NCBI GenBank assembly: GCA_963664625.1 | Contig: OY761541.1 | Span: 744,001 to 808,000 of the forward strand | Origin: CBDCFV01 sp963664625 | Lineage (GTDB): Bacteria > Chloroflexota > Dehalococcoidia > Lucifugimonadales > UBA3495 | Direction: 5' to 3' | Length of the DNA stretch: 64,000 bases | Part shown: positions 23,432-32,160 of the stretch, one piece after another | Layout: every line of letters starts with the position of its first letter | Position numbering within the stretch: position 1 is the stretch's first letter | Notes under the pieces: model-generated | The model's input: the letters and a program-made list of their open reading frames with translations, nothing else | Database searches by the model: none | Told to the model about the DNA's origin: nothing | Position numbers and translations under genes: made by a program

Positions 23432-26400
23432 CTACCCCGTCACATACCCATTCTTCAGGTCCCAGTCCCGCGATGCTTGGTCGCGGTCCTGGGGGTTGCC
23501 GTAGCCGCCACCGCCTGAGGAGAGGCAGATGATGTGGTCGCCGGGGTTGACCACTACTTCCACTTCCTTGGAGCCGAGTACGCGCTCCGTGCCGTTGGAC
23601 ACTATCTTGTAGTGGTGGGGCAGGCCGTCGTCGGCGCCGAACAGGCCGAAGGGCGGGACGACTATGCCGTCGCCTGCGGTGTTCAGAGCCGCCGGGCCAT
23701 CCCCTTCGTATACCATGTCGCAGATGGCCCCCAAGCCGCCGCGCCAAGCACCGGACCCTCCCGAGTCGGGCCTCAGCTCGTGGCGTTCGACGAAGAAGGG
23801 GAACCGCTCTTCGGTTACTTCTATGCTGGGCGACCTTATGCCTCCGGCCACGTTGATTTCCCCGACGTTGGGCCAGCCGTCAAAGCCGTTGGACGCGCCA
23901 CCGCCACCCCTGGCCAGGAAGAAATGCCAGATGAAGCGGCGTCCCGTCCTGGGGTCGTCGCCGGTGATGGCGTAACGCAGCCGCCGGGAGAAGCCTGCCG
24001 ACACCGACATTGGTATCACCGGGGCGAGGGCCTTGAACACCGCCTCGACTATTTCCTCGGCGCAGTGGTTGGTGCTCATGCAGACGGGCGCGGGAGGGTT
24101 GGCGTTCACCACCAAGCCCTTGGGGGCGATTATCTGCACCGGGCGCATGGAACCTTCGTTACGGGCCATGTCGGTCGGCGCAAGGTACATGATGGCGGCG
24201 TGGGCCAGCGACCGGGTGTTGGCGTAGGCGCTGTTGATGAACCCGGTAACCTGAGGGCTGGAGTCGCTGAGGTCGATGGACATGGAGTCGCCGGAGATGG
24301 TCACCTTGGCGCGGATAGGGACCAGCTTGGTGTCAAACCCGTCGTCGTCCACGAAGGACTCGCCGTGGTACACGCCGTCAGGCCACTCCGATATGAACTG
24401 CCGCACCTGCCGCTCCGTGGCGGCCAGGATGTCGGCGACGACGGCCATCAACCGGTCGGGGCCGTAGTCGGCCAGCAGCGACTCAATCCTCTGGGCGGCC
24501 AGCATAACCGAGCCTATCTGGGCGTTCAGGTCACCGAGGAAGTTCTCCGGCTGGCGAACGTTGGCTGAAAGCATTTGAAGGACATCGTTGCGCGGCGTTC
24601 CCTTGTCGTACAGCTTCAACGGCGGAATCCGGATCCCTTCCTGGAATATTTCGTTGGCGCCCGGATTGTAGCCTCCGTGGGTGCCGCCGCCCACGTCGCT
24701 GTGATGGGCGCGGTTCACCCCGTAGAACAGCAGCCGGCCCTCGTGGAAAACGGGGCGGATGATGGTTATGTCCGGAAGATGGCTGCCGCCGAAATAGGGG
24801 TCGTTCAAAATAAACAGGTCGCCGTCGGACATTGTGCCGCCGAAGTAATCGCGGACGGCGGCCCCGGCCACCGGCAGGGCGCTGATGTGGACGGGAATGC
24901 CCTCGCCCTGGGCCACCAACTGGCATTCGTTGTCCAGAATGGCGGTGGAAAAGTCCCTGCTGGAGTTCAAAATCTGGGACATGGCGGTGCGCAGCATGGC
25001 CTCGGTCATTTCCTGGGCGATGGACTCCAAGCGGTGTTCGACCACCGCCAGGGTAATGGGGTCGCCCGCATCATCGTCATTCCCGCGCAGGCGGGAATCC
25101 ATTCGCTCGATGCCTTCACCGACACCGACAGTATTGGGACCCCCAGGGGCTTCTACCGGAGCGTCCGGCGTTTCCTGGGCCACTCGAAGCTCGATGCCTC
25201 CCATACGGTCAACGACAGCCGTATCGCGCGGCCAGACTAGAATGGTGGTGAAGTCCGATTCCAGGACCGCCGGGCCATCAATTTCCGCTCCGGGAGGCAG
25301 CGCGTCGATAGAGTATGCGGGCGCTTCCCGCCATTCCCTCAGGAACACTCTGCGCGAACCGACGGGACCAGTGACGCCGCTATTCGCGGCGCGATCGGGC
25401 TGGGATATCCTTGGAAGTCGGCCCACGGCAGTGACCCGCAGGGTAATCAACCGCACTTCCTGGTCCTGCTGGCTGTAAGAATAAAGCTCCTCGTACCTCT
25501 GGTGAAAATTTGACGCCCACTTGGACAGGAATTCCGAGTCGGGCAGCGACGGGTCCGGCAGAGGGACGGTTACCTCGTAAATCTGGTCAAGATACCGCAT
25601 ATCAGCCGAGTAGTGCATCTCCACGGCGTCGGAGCTGACGCCCTGGTCCAAAAGTTTATCCCTGCCTTGCCTCTCCAACTCGTTCAGAATGGCCCTGAGT
25701 TCGCCCAAGTCCAGCCTGTCCAGGCTGACGGGGTAGGAACGGAAGAAATCGTACTTGATGTCGGAACTGAGCATCCCGTAGGCTGACAGCACGGGCGCGG
25801 ACGCCGGAATGTACACGTTTTCCACTTGCAGTTGCCGGGCCACCTCGGCGGCGTGGAGGCCCGATGCACCGCCGAATCCCAGCATGGTGAACTGGCGGGG
25901 ATCGACGCCCCGCTGCACGGACATCAAGCGGATGCCCTCAGCGATGGTGGTGCAGATTACCTTGTAGACGCCATACGCCGCCTCGACGGGAGACAGCCCC
26001 AACGGCTTCCCTATATTTTCCGCCAAGGCCTGCTCTGCGGCGGAGGAATCGAGGGCGGCCCTACCGCCGAGAAAGTTGTCAGCGTCCAGGTACCCCAACA
26101 CAAGGTTGGCGTCGGTCACCGTTGCGCCGCCGCCGCCTTTGCCGTAGCAGGCCGGGCCCGGTTCCGCGCCGGCGCTGTCGGGGCCGACGTGCAGGATGCC
26201 GCCTTCATCGACCCGGGCGATGCTGCCTCCTCCCGCGCCAAGGGTATGAATGTCGATCATCGGGACGGCGATCTTCCACCCGGCCTCGAACTTCTCGGTG
26301 GTGACGTGGGGGACGCCGTTCTCAATCATGGATATGTCGGTGCTGGTGCCGCCCATATCGAAGGCGATTATCCTCAACTCTTCCAGCAATTGACCGATGT

Positions 26401-27223
26401 AGGCCGCGGCGCTGACGCCGCCTGCCGGGCCGGACAGGATAGCCCGCACCGCCATGCGGCTGGAGTCGTCTATGGGGGCGACCCCGCCATTGGACTGCAT
26501 TATCAGCACGTCGTTCAGTTGTGGATAAGGCTCGAACCGCTGCTTCAAGCGCTCCAGGTAGCCGCTGAACACGGGGCCAACGTAGGAGTTGATCACCGTG
26601 GTGCTGAGACGGTCGAACTCCTTGATTTGAGGAATGACTTGGTGCGAGAGGGAGGTGTAGGTATCCGGGAAACGCTGGCGTATCTTTTCCCACACCCGCT
26701 GTTCGTGGGACGGGTTGAGGTAGGAAAACAAGAAGCATACCGCCAGGGATTCGGCTCCCTCCTGCGCCAGGTAGTCCAGGGTCCGGTCCAGCGAATCTTC
26801 GTCCAAGGCCGTGGTAACGAGACCGCTGGCCCGGACGCGCTCCTTGGCTTCGACTCGCAAATACCGGGGCACCAGCGGCTCCACGGGCGTCATGCGGAGG
26901 TTGTACCGGTCTTCCTTGAGACCTTCCCGCATCTCCAGCAGGTCCCGGAAGCCGTCGGTGGTTATGAGGCCAACCTTCGCTCCCTTCCGCTCGACGAGGG
27001 TGTTGGTGGCCACGGTAGAGCCGTGTATCACCAAGTCAGCGTCGCCAAGGAAGTCGTCGAGAGACTGCCCGAAGGCAGCGGCGGCGTCTTCAAGGCCGGC
27101 CATGACGCCTGTGGAAGGGTCGCTGGGAGTGGACGGGGTCTTGAAAAACCGGGGCGGTTGCCCCTCGCTGGCTACCACAAAGTCGGTGAAGGTGCCGCCG
27201 ACGTCTATCCCGATTTTATACAC
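23432..27223 (-). CDS. fused hydantoinase A / hydantoinase B (HyuA-HyuB) protein
   Basis: 1263 residues from a GTG at 27223, preceded by GGAGGACTGCG; the first ATG 45 nt earlier lacks this. Residues 1-~690 are HyuA: YKIGIDVGGTFTDFVVA, GSTVATNTLVERKGAKVGLI, IAFDMGGTSTDISM, LGAGGGSIARVD. After a linker that includes RMDSRLRGNDD, the HyuB half begins (PITLAVVEHRLESIAQEMTE) and ends in the usual GGGGYGNP-type motif. The two subunits normally form an ATP-dependent hydantoinase/oxoprolinase complex. The 5-oxoprolinase-type fusion is known, but here the junction is a REP palindrome (25077-25101). It is followed on the minus strand by the DUF3696 pair. Confidence 0.9.
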   Translation of the reverse strand: MYKIGIDVGGTFTDFVVASEGQPPRFFKTPSTPSDPSTGVMAGLEDAAAAFGQSLDDFLGDADLVIHGSTVATNTLVERKGAKVGLITTDGFRDLLEMREGLKEDRYNLRMTPVEPLVPRYLRVEAKERVRASGLVTTALDEDSLDRTLDYLAQEGAESLAVCFLFSYLNPSHEQRVWEKIRQRFPDTYTSLSHQVIPQIKEFDRLSTTVINSYVGPVFSGYLERLKQRFEPYPQLNDVLIMQSNGGVAPIDDSSRMAVRAILSGPAGGVSAAAYIGQLLEELRIIAFDMGGTSTDISMIENGVPHVTTEKFEAGWKIAVPMIDIHTLGAGGGSIARVDEGGILHVGPDSAGAEPGPACYGKGGGGATVTDANLVLGYLDADNFLGGRAALDSSAAEQALAENIGKPLGLSPVEAAYGVYKVICTTIAEGIRLMSVQRGVDPRQFTMLGFGGASGLHAAEVARQLQVENVYIPASAPVLSAYGMLSSDIKYDFFRSYPVSLDRLDLGELRAILNELERQGRDKLLDQGVSSDAVEMHYSADMRYLDQIYEVTVPLPDPSLPDSEFLSKWASNFHQRYEELYSYSQQDQEVRLITLRVTAVGRLPRISQPDRAANSGVTGPVGSRRVFLREWREAPAYSIDALPPGAEIDGPAVLESDFTTILVWPRDTAVVDRMGGIELRVAQETPDAPVEAPGGPNTVGVGEGIERMDSRLRGNDDDAGDPITLAVVEHRLESIAQEMTEAMLRTAMSQILNSSRDFSTAILDNECQLVAQGEGIPVHISALPVAGAAVRDYFGGTMSDGDLFILNDPYFGGSHLPDITIIRPVFHEGRLLFYGVNRAHHSDVGGGTHGGYNPGANEIFQEGIRIPPLKLYDKGTPRNDVLQMLSANVRQPENFLGDLNAQIGSVMLAAQRIESLLADYGPDRLMAVVADILAATERQVRQFISEWPDGVYHGESFVDDDGFDTKLVPIRAKVTISGDSMSIDLSDSSPQVTGFINSAYANTRSLAHAAIMYLAPTDMARNEGSMRPVQIIAPKGLVVNANPPAPVCMSTNHCAEEIVEAVFKALAPVIPMSVSAGFSRRLRYAITGDDPRTGRRFIWHFFLARGGGGASNGFDGWPNVGEINVAGGIRSPSIEVTEERFPFFVERHELRPDSGGSGAWRGGLGAICDMVYEGDGPAALNTAGDGIVVPPFGLFGADDGLPHHYKIVSNGTERVLGSKEVEVVVNPGDHIICLSSGGGGYGNPQDRDQASRDWDLKNGYVTG
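25077..25101. repeat. REP-like palindrome inside the hyuAB linker
   Basis: ATTCCCGC GCAG GCGGGAAT, identical in its core to the copy at 20737, lies within the open reading frame. Translated on the minus strand it gives MDSRLRGND, joining the HyuA and HyuB halves. Confidence 0.85.
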
Positions 27224-27407
27224 CGCAGTCCTCCGATTTTCAGGTCTAGGCTTGTTTCCGTTGCCCATTTATGCCATAACCGCGCCGAGTATGCCAGTGT
27301 TTTTCGGCGGCACGGCGTCTTTTAGCCAATTCGTCTCATAGACTCTGAACAGTTATTATTGCCTTGGCCGATTGACAATTTTACATAGCCGCCACTAACC
27401 TTTAGTT

Positions 27408-28241
27408 ATGACACAAGTCCATGCCAAGCAAAGTTACGACCCCAAGGCGCGCGCGGTGGCCCAAGCGGTATACGACGCCATACGGCCCTTGGCGGTCATA
27501 CTGTTCGGTTCCCGCGCCAGGGGCGACTACCGCGATGACTCCGACGTGGACCTGCTGGTCATCATCGACGACGACGCGGACGCCCGCGCCACCTACGCTG
27601 CCGCCAGCGCCGCTGCCCACCGGAAGCTCGACGAATTGTACGACCTCCGCGTGGGCTTGGACGTGGTGGACTTCACCAAAAGCAGGTTCGCCTACTGCCG
27701 CCGGGCGAGAAACCATGTAGCCGGGCAAGCCTTGCGGGATGGAGTAATCGTGAGTGAAGCAGGTTTCAATCCCGGTGATTTCCCGCCCGGCGATTTCCCG
27801 GATGATTCCAACGGTGAACCCGCCAACTGGCCCGACATCCGCCAGCGGTCCATCGCCGCCACGCGGAACATTGTGTCAATGACTGCGCTTATCACAACAA
27901 ACGGTCCGATAGAGGACGCAGGCTTCCATGCACAGCAAGCCGTGGAAAACGCCCTCAAGGGCTGGATCTCGGCCTTGGATGATGAATACAAAAATATCCA
28001 CGACTTGGGAAACCTGGCCTCCATCGTCCGCAAACACCCTGGCGAGAACGATACGCCGGCCGGCGAAAGCCTGAACTGGCTGACCAGTTACGCCGTGGTC
28101 TACCGCTACGAAGGCGCCAGGGTGAACCTGGACGATCCTCACGGTCTTCTGGAAGCCGTGATAGACCTGGTGGAGTCCATCGCCGACCGCATCCAAGCCT
28201 TGACCGGCATCGAGCCGCCGCGCTGGACGCCACCGGAGTAG
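27408..28241 (+). CDS. nucleotidyltransferase-HEPN fusion protein
   Basis: 277 residues. The N-terminal domain has ILFGSRARGDYRDDSDVDLLVI (split: GSRARG, then DSDVDLLVI), the MNT-type nucleotidyltransferase motif, at about 35-55. The C-terminal ~150 residues form a HEPN domain (VSMTALIT, FHAQQAVENALKGWISALD, NIHDLGNLASIVRKH). In MNT-HEPN toxin-antitoxin pairs the two domains are usually separate genes: HEPN is an RNase and MNT adenylylates it. Here they are one polypeptide in MNT-HEPN order. Part of its HEPN region is duplicated at 28983-29200. Toxicity of a fused protein is uncertain. Confidence 0.82.
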   Translation: MTQVHAKQSYDPKARAVAQAVYDAIRPLAVILFGSRARGDYRDDSDVDLLVIIDDDADARATYAAASAAAHRKLDELYDLRVGLDVVDFTKSRFAYCRRARNHVAGQALRDGVIVSEAGFNPGDFPPGDFPDDSNGEPANWPDIRQRSIAATRNIVSMTALITTNGPIEDAGFHAQQAVENALKGWISALDDEYKNIHDLGNLASIVRKHPGENDTPAGESLNWLTSYAVVYRYEGARVNLDDPHGLLEAVIDLVESIADRIQALTGIEPPRWTPPE

Positions 28242-28306
28242 GGGCAGACCGTCAGTACATCGCCCGGAGAAATTGCCTTCACGTTCCGACGGTTACCACC
28301 TTCCTG

Positions 28307-28331
28307 TCGTTCACGCGCAGGCGGGAACCCC
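28307..28331. repeat. degenerate REP-like palindrome
   Basis: GTTCACGCGCAGGCGGGAAC is a diverged copy of the dispersed palindrome, just upstream of the Uma2 gene. Confidence 0.6.
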
Positions 28332-28402
28332 GCCGGGGGCAGGCCCCATGCTACAATGCCATCATCGGCAACTCCCACCTTGACCAGGCTGGTGAAAGCC
28401 TC

Positions 28403-28957
28403 ATGACTACGACGCGCCAGTTGATGACCGCCGACGAACTACTGTTGATGCCCACGGGTGACGGCAAGCGGTACGAGCTTATTCGGGGAGTATTGGTTGA
28501 AAAAATGCCTGCTGGAATGCCCCAAGGGATCGTAGCGAGCAACATTGATGCAGTCCTGAACATCTACTCCTATTCCAACGATTACGGATATACTTTGACC
28601 GCCGAAACGGGCTACCGACTGGACCGCGACCCCGACACGGTGCGCTGCCCCGACGTGGCATGGTTCGCGCCGGGCCGGCTGACCGAGACTCAAAGCTTTC
28701 CCGAACTGGCTCCCGACTTGGCCGTGGAAGTCAAGTCGCCCAGCAATTCGTACCCTGAAATGGCCGCCAAAGCGTATATGTGGCTCAGTTACGGCTCGCA
28801 ACAAGTCTGGGTGGCCGACCCACCAACAGCCACCGTCACCGTATACTGCTTGAACGCGGAGCCGGTAACGCTTGGCGAGGATGATGTTCTCGACGGCGGC
28901 GACCTGCTGCCCGGGTTTACCACTCACGTATGGCGCCTGTTCCGGCGGCGGAGATAG
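28403..28957 (+). CDS. Uma2 family (DUF820) endonuclease-like protein
   Basis: 184 residues. LMTADELLLMPTGDGKRYEL and the core RCPDVAWFAPGRL, LAPDLAVEVKSPSNSYPEM, and QQVWVADPPTATVTVY form the Uma2/DUF820 PD-(D/E)xK fold, with the Asp and the ExK pair (EVKS) intact. These proteins are abundant in cyanobacteria and Chloroflexota, often many copies per genome, with unclear roles. The gene lies between the full HEPN fusion and a duplicated fragment of it. A TACAAT box occurs about 30 nt upstream, as at two other small genes here. Confidence 0.88.
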   Translation: MTTTRQLMTADELLLMPTGDGKRYELIRGVLVEKMPAGMPQGIVASNIDAVLNIYSYSNDYGYTLTAETGYRLDRDPDTVRCPDVAWFAPGRLTETQSFPELAPDLAVEVKSPSNSYPEMAAKAYMWLSYGSQQVWVADPPTATVTVYCLNAEPVTLGEDDVLDGGDLLPGFTTHVWRLFRRRR

Positions 28958-28982
28958 CGGCCGACACCGCGCTACAATGCTG

Positions 28983-29200
28983 CCATCGTCCGCAAACACC
29001 CCGCCGAGAACGATACGCCGGCCGGCGAAAGCCTGGACTGGCTGACCAGTTACGCCGTGGACTACCGTTACGAAGGGGCCAGAGTGAACCTGGACGATCC
29101 TCACGGTCTGCTGAATGCGGTGATAGACTTGGTGGAGTCCATCGCCGACCGCATCAAGACCTTGACCGGCATCGAACCGCCGCGCTGGACGCCGGGGTAA
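28983..29200 (+). pseudogene. duplicated 3' fragment of the nucleotidyltransferase-HEPN gene
   Basis: In the right frame it reads IVRKHPAENDTPAGESLDWL, LTSYAVDYRYEGARVNLDDP and so on to the stop at 29200. It is nearly base-for-base identical to 28021-28226 of the full gene. There is no start or N-terminal domain. The copy arose by local duplication; the Uma2 gene now separates the two. Confidence 0.85.
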
Positions 29201-29345
29201 GGGGCCACAATGTAAGCTTCATCAGGCAATCGGATGTTGCCGGTGGACCTCTCGGCGTCCTGTATGTTGGCGATGGCCATTTTGGTTAGTTTCGTCCGTG
29301 GTGGGCTCGGTTACCTTAGAGGGGCGCTTCACAGAGCGATGACCT

Positions 29346-29855
29346 TTAATTTGACGTTTGAGAGTCATCGGGGTCAGTGAGCAAGTCTTCGACTGGTTTG
29401 TCGAGGGCGTGAGCTATTGCCTTCAGTGTTGTTAGCTTGGGCACATGTTTTCCATTTTCCAGCCGCACCAGCGTGATACGCCCGATGCCTGCCGCTTGAG
29501 CGAGAGCTTCCTGGGTTAACGCGGCGGTTTCCCTGAGTCTCCGGACCCTTAACCCAAGGACCTGTCGCCCCTTGGCGGCCACTAGCTCCATCCTCGGCCG
29601 GTAGGTCCGGTCGCAATAGTGCCTGACGAAGTCCCAAGGAAGTTCAACCCTTTCATCTTGTTCTGTCGTCAGTATGATCTCGTATGGGTTCGGTAGTTCG
29701 ACGGCGTTCAACTTGGAAAGGTCTCCGACCTCGGGTATATCCGTAAACGGGATAACGCCGCTGTATCCGTCGGCAAAGCTTGCGTCTATGCCCTGCTCAC
29801 CCGGGGTAACGGCAATAATCATACGTTCGGCGTTTACGACCTTGACGGTAGTCAT
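29346..29855 (-). CDS. DUF2442-XRE helix-turn-helix fusion, antitoxin-like
   Basis: 169 residues. The N-terminal ~80 residues match DUF2442 (FADGYSGVIPFTDIPEVGDL and neighbourhood), and residues ~105-160 are an XRE/Cro HTH (LRETAALTQEALAQAAGIGR, then ITLVRLENGKHVPKL). DUF2442 proteins usually sit after DUF4160 genes as toxin-antitoxin-like pairs; here the DUF4160 gene is 3 nt upstream on the same strand. The HTH suggests autoregulation of the pair. Function of the module is not established. Confidence 0.82.
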   Translation of the reverse strand: MTTVKVVNAERMIIAVTPGEQGIDASFADGYSGVIPFTDIPEVGDLSKLNAVELPNPYEIILTTEQDERVELPWDFVRHYCDRTYRPRMELVAAKGRQVLGLRVRRLRETAALTQEALAQAAGIGRITLVRLENGKHVPKLTTLKAIAHALDKPVEDLLTDPDDSQTSN

Positions 29856-29858
29856 CGT

Positions 29859-30095
29859 TTACTCCCCGTGGATGGCCTCCCAGATTTCCTTGATCTGTTG
29901 GGAGTTCCTCCTGTATGCCGCCATGATGTCGCGGTAGGTGCCGCTTGGAGGTGATTCGATGAAGGCTCCACTGACCAAGTTGATACGGCATGTGTCCTGG
30001 TTGTCCACCCAGACATGAACATGAGGTGGCTCGAACCTGTTCTCGCGTGTATTGATGACGAAGCGGAACCGCCCTTCAATCACTACCGTTGGCAT
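29859..30095 (-). CDS. DUF4160 domain protein, toxin-like
   Basis: 78 residues. VVIEGRFRFVINTRENRFEP and PHVHVWVDNQDTCRIN fit DUF4160, small proteins with a conserved PPHVHV histidine pair. It is immediately followed by the DUF2442-XRE gene. The pair resembles known DUF4160/DUF2442 modules of unknown activity. The 180 bases upstream contain no gene. Confidence 0.8.
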   Translation of the reverse strand: MPTVVIEGRFRFVINTRENRFEPPHVHVWVDNQDTCRINLVSGAFIESPPSGTYRDIMAAYRRNSQQIKEIWEAIHGE

Positions 30096-30277
30096 GGATT
30101 AGCCTTGAGATGCAAGGTATCACACCATGATACTTCAAGCAACGTGTTCGCAGTAGCCTCTGTGTGATTTTTTAAGGCTCTTGGCTTTGCATCGGAGGCC
30201 CAGCGGGACAGCTTGTGCTTCTCTGCCCTGATAGCACGTCTTGTCTGGCCAGGGATTGCGGGCGAAAAGGTGCTCCG

Positions 30278-31345
30278 TCAGCCGTCAATGACCTCGACGG
30301 CCCGTTGCGTTGCGGACCAGGGCGGGAACCAGGAGGTATGCCGCCCGTCGCCGCCGGCTACCACAACCAGTAGCTTGTCGGGGTCGGACACCAATGGAAC
30401 ACGGTAGTCTTCGCCTTGGCTCTCGAATTCCTCGGGCCATGCCCTGGCCCCCCAGTGGCCGCGCTCCCTCAGTTCCGACAGCGGGACTCGCACGTTTTCG
30501 AAGAGGTATTGCTTCACTCCGTTGCGGTCGAAGCCGTCGGCGGCGATCTCCGCGGCGTGCTCCGGGCTGAGCACGACTATGGTGGTTGCACCCCTCAGTT
30601 GGTAGTAAAAGCCGGAAATCCCGCCGGCGGTCATGGACCCGGCGATGGTCTCCAGCACTCCGATGCCCGTCTCCTGGCTGGACTCCACCAGGGTGTGGAT
30701 GCCGCGAGACGCCACCACTGTCACGACGCTGGCTTCCGGGGGATAGCCCAAGTCCACGTGCATCGGCTCCCAAGGACTGCCTTCCCGGTTTTCAGCGAAG
30801 CACATGGTGTACTTGCCCGGCCAGCCGTGGGTCGACTTCTCCATGGTCTCGGCCACCGCGCCGCCCAGGTTACGCATCGTCAATCGTAGCGCACGGCCAA
30901 TGGTTGCGTTGGCCCGGTGGCCGGACCCGAATACGGCCGTCCCGCTTTGAATGCCAAGCCTGTCGGCTACCGCGCCGCTGACGATAACCACCGGGGCCGC
31001 GCCTCCGGTAGTAGTGCTTATGGAACCAACGTTGAACTGGGGCTGGAGCACCGCCCGGACCGCGGCGAGCACCACGGGGAAATAGTCGGGCTTGCAGCCG
31101 GCCATGACGGTGTTGATGGCCACTTTCTCAATGGTGACAGTGCCATCCAGCGGCGGTATCCTGCCCAGCACATGCCTTCCCGGCAGCGGACACGCCTCCA
31201 GCATCTCCAACACCAAGTCCTCAGTGGGCGGGACTATCGGCAAGCCGTCGGTCCATCCTCGGTCGTAAAAGTAGTCGTTGATCCGGCTTATCGACCCGGA
31301 CACTTGAAGTCGGCTTGCCGGGTTGCCTGTGCCGGCGTTGGTCAT
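30278..31345 (-). CDS. partner protein of the UGSC selenoprotein, function unknown
   Basis: 355 residues, start supported by GAAGGAGCGG upstream. I recognise no catalytic family. It has DRGWTDGLPIVPPTEDLVLE near the N-terminus, a lone cysteine in VMAGCKPDYFPVVLAAV, GGAAPVVIVSGAVADRLGI, and GSGHRANATIGRALRLTMRN. Glycine-rich loops suggest a soluble alpha/beta enzyme. It begins 47 nt after the UGSC stop on the same strand, so the two are likely subunits or sequential enzymes. The cysteine in AGCKP is a candidate partner for the selenocysteine. Confidence 0.6.
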   Translation of the reverse strand: MTNAGTGNPASRLQVSGSISRINDYFYDRGWTDGLPIVPPTEDLVLEMLEACPLPGRHVLGRIPPLDGTVTIEKVAINTVMAGCKPDYFPVVLAAVRAVLQPQFNVGSISTTTGGAAPVVIVSGAVADRLGIQSGTAVFGSGHRANATIGRALRLTMRNLGGAVAETMEKSTHGWPGKYTMCFAENREGSPWEPMHVDLGYPPEASVVTVVASRGIHTLVESSQETGIGVLETIAGSMTAGGISGFYYQLRGATTIVVLSPEHAAEIAADGFDRNGVKQYLFENVRVPLSELRERGHWGARAWPEEFESQGEDYRVPLVSDPDKLLVVVAGGDGRHTSWFPPWSATQRAVEVIDG

Positions 31346-31392
31346 ATCACCGCTCCTTCAAGGCCTGCGCTCGCGTTGCGCGCAATTCCCGG

Positions 31393-31953
31393 TCAGCCAC
31401 GGCTGGCCCCGCTATGGGAATCCACCAGGGAACGGGCCACCTCGTCGGCGCTGGCCCGGGCCAACAGTTGAATTTGCTCCTTGGACTTGCTGGCGATGGG
31501 ATGATCAACCACCACCACCGGGTGATCGGTCATGCCCAGGGCCCGCGCTCTCAACTCCGCAGCCTTGGTAAAGGCTTTGGTGATGACCGTAGCCGCCGGC
31601 CGGCCCCGCTTTTCCGCCTCGATTCCGTCGTGGAGACCCCACGCTGTGCAGGAGCCTCAATCGGCGACGGCGTGAATGATTGCGTCGCACTCCGCCGCCA
31701 AGGCGTCCATAACGTCGTCGGGCGTGGGAATGCTCTGGCTGGCTTTCCGGTAAGTCACCACCTTGGAAACGCCATAGTCCTCGCGGAGCACCCTTCCCAT
31801 TTCCTCCAGGTACACGTCGGCGTTCCGCTTGTGGTTGTCGATCAAGCCCACGGTTGCACCGGTTAAATCGGGCAGCCGGCCCGCCAGCGCAAACTCCCTG
31901 GCGGTATCCTCGGCCGCCGGATGCAAGACCGTTGTGGACTGGGTAGAAACCAT
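31393..31953 (-). CDS. UGSC family selenoprotein (in-frame UGA decoded as selenocysteine)
   Basis: From an ATG at 31953 (GGGAGG 8 nt upstream) the frame meets TGA at 31657-31659 as codon 99, and continues in the same frame as GSCTAWGLHDGIEAEKRGRP to a true TGA at 31393-31395, 186 residues in all. The UGA followed by Gly-Ser-Cys is precisely the U-G-S-C signature that names this family. Downstream protein sequence stays family-like (VITKAFTKAAELRARALGM, VVVVDHPIAS). The Sec and the neighbouring Cys probably form a selenenylsulfide-type redox or ligand centre. A SECIS-like hairpin lies just after the UGA. A naive gene call would end at residue 98. Sec machinery genes are not in this window. Confidence 0.86.
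31629..31643 (-). promoter_or_regulatory. bacterial SECIS-like hairpin
   Basis: On the minus strand CGTGG and CCACG pair around the loop GGTCT. The stem begins 13 nt after the UGA and the loop G lies about 18 nt after it, within the spacing used by SelB. A GU is present in the loop as in the E. coli element. The stem is short, and no lower stem next to the UGA is obvious. Confidence 0.6.
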
Positions 31954-32160
31954 GTGTTCAACCTCCCGGTTACGGAGCGCCAAGCGGCGAGCTTTGCTTG
32001 GGCGTTCCACTTGGCTATTAACTGGTTCTCGATGCAAAGTTCGAACGTTTTAAGCCCGGTGCTTTATACTAGGCGTTGAGTCCTATTTGTGCAACGGGAA
32101 CCTTTTGGAGGGTCTTTACCCTGCCCCGTCTCAATAGGGCAAGGAGAGATGGAGGTATGT

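Noticed and set aside
25826..27325. A 499-codon plus-strand frame opposite hyuAB
   Set aside because: It is antisense to a recognised enzyme and has no conserved motif.
32089..32160. N-terminal extension of the S9 peptidase
   Set aside because: The 24 extra residues are not peptidase-like, and the ribosome-binding site favours ATG 32161.
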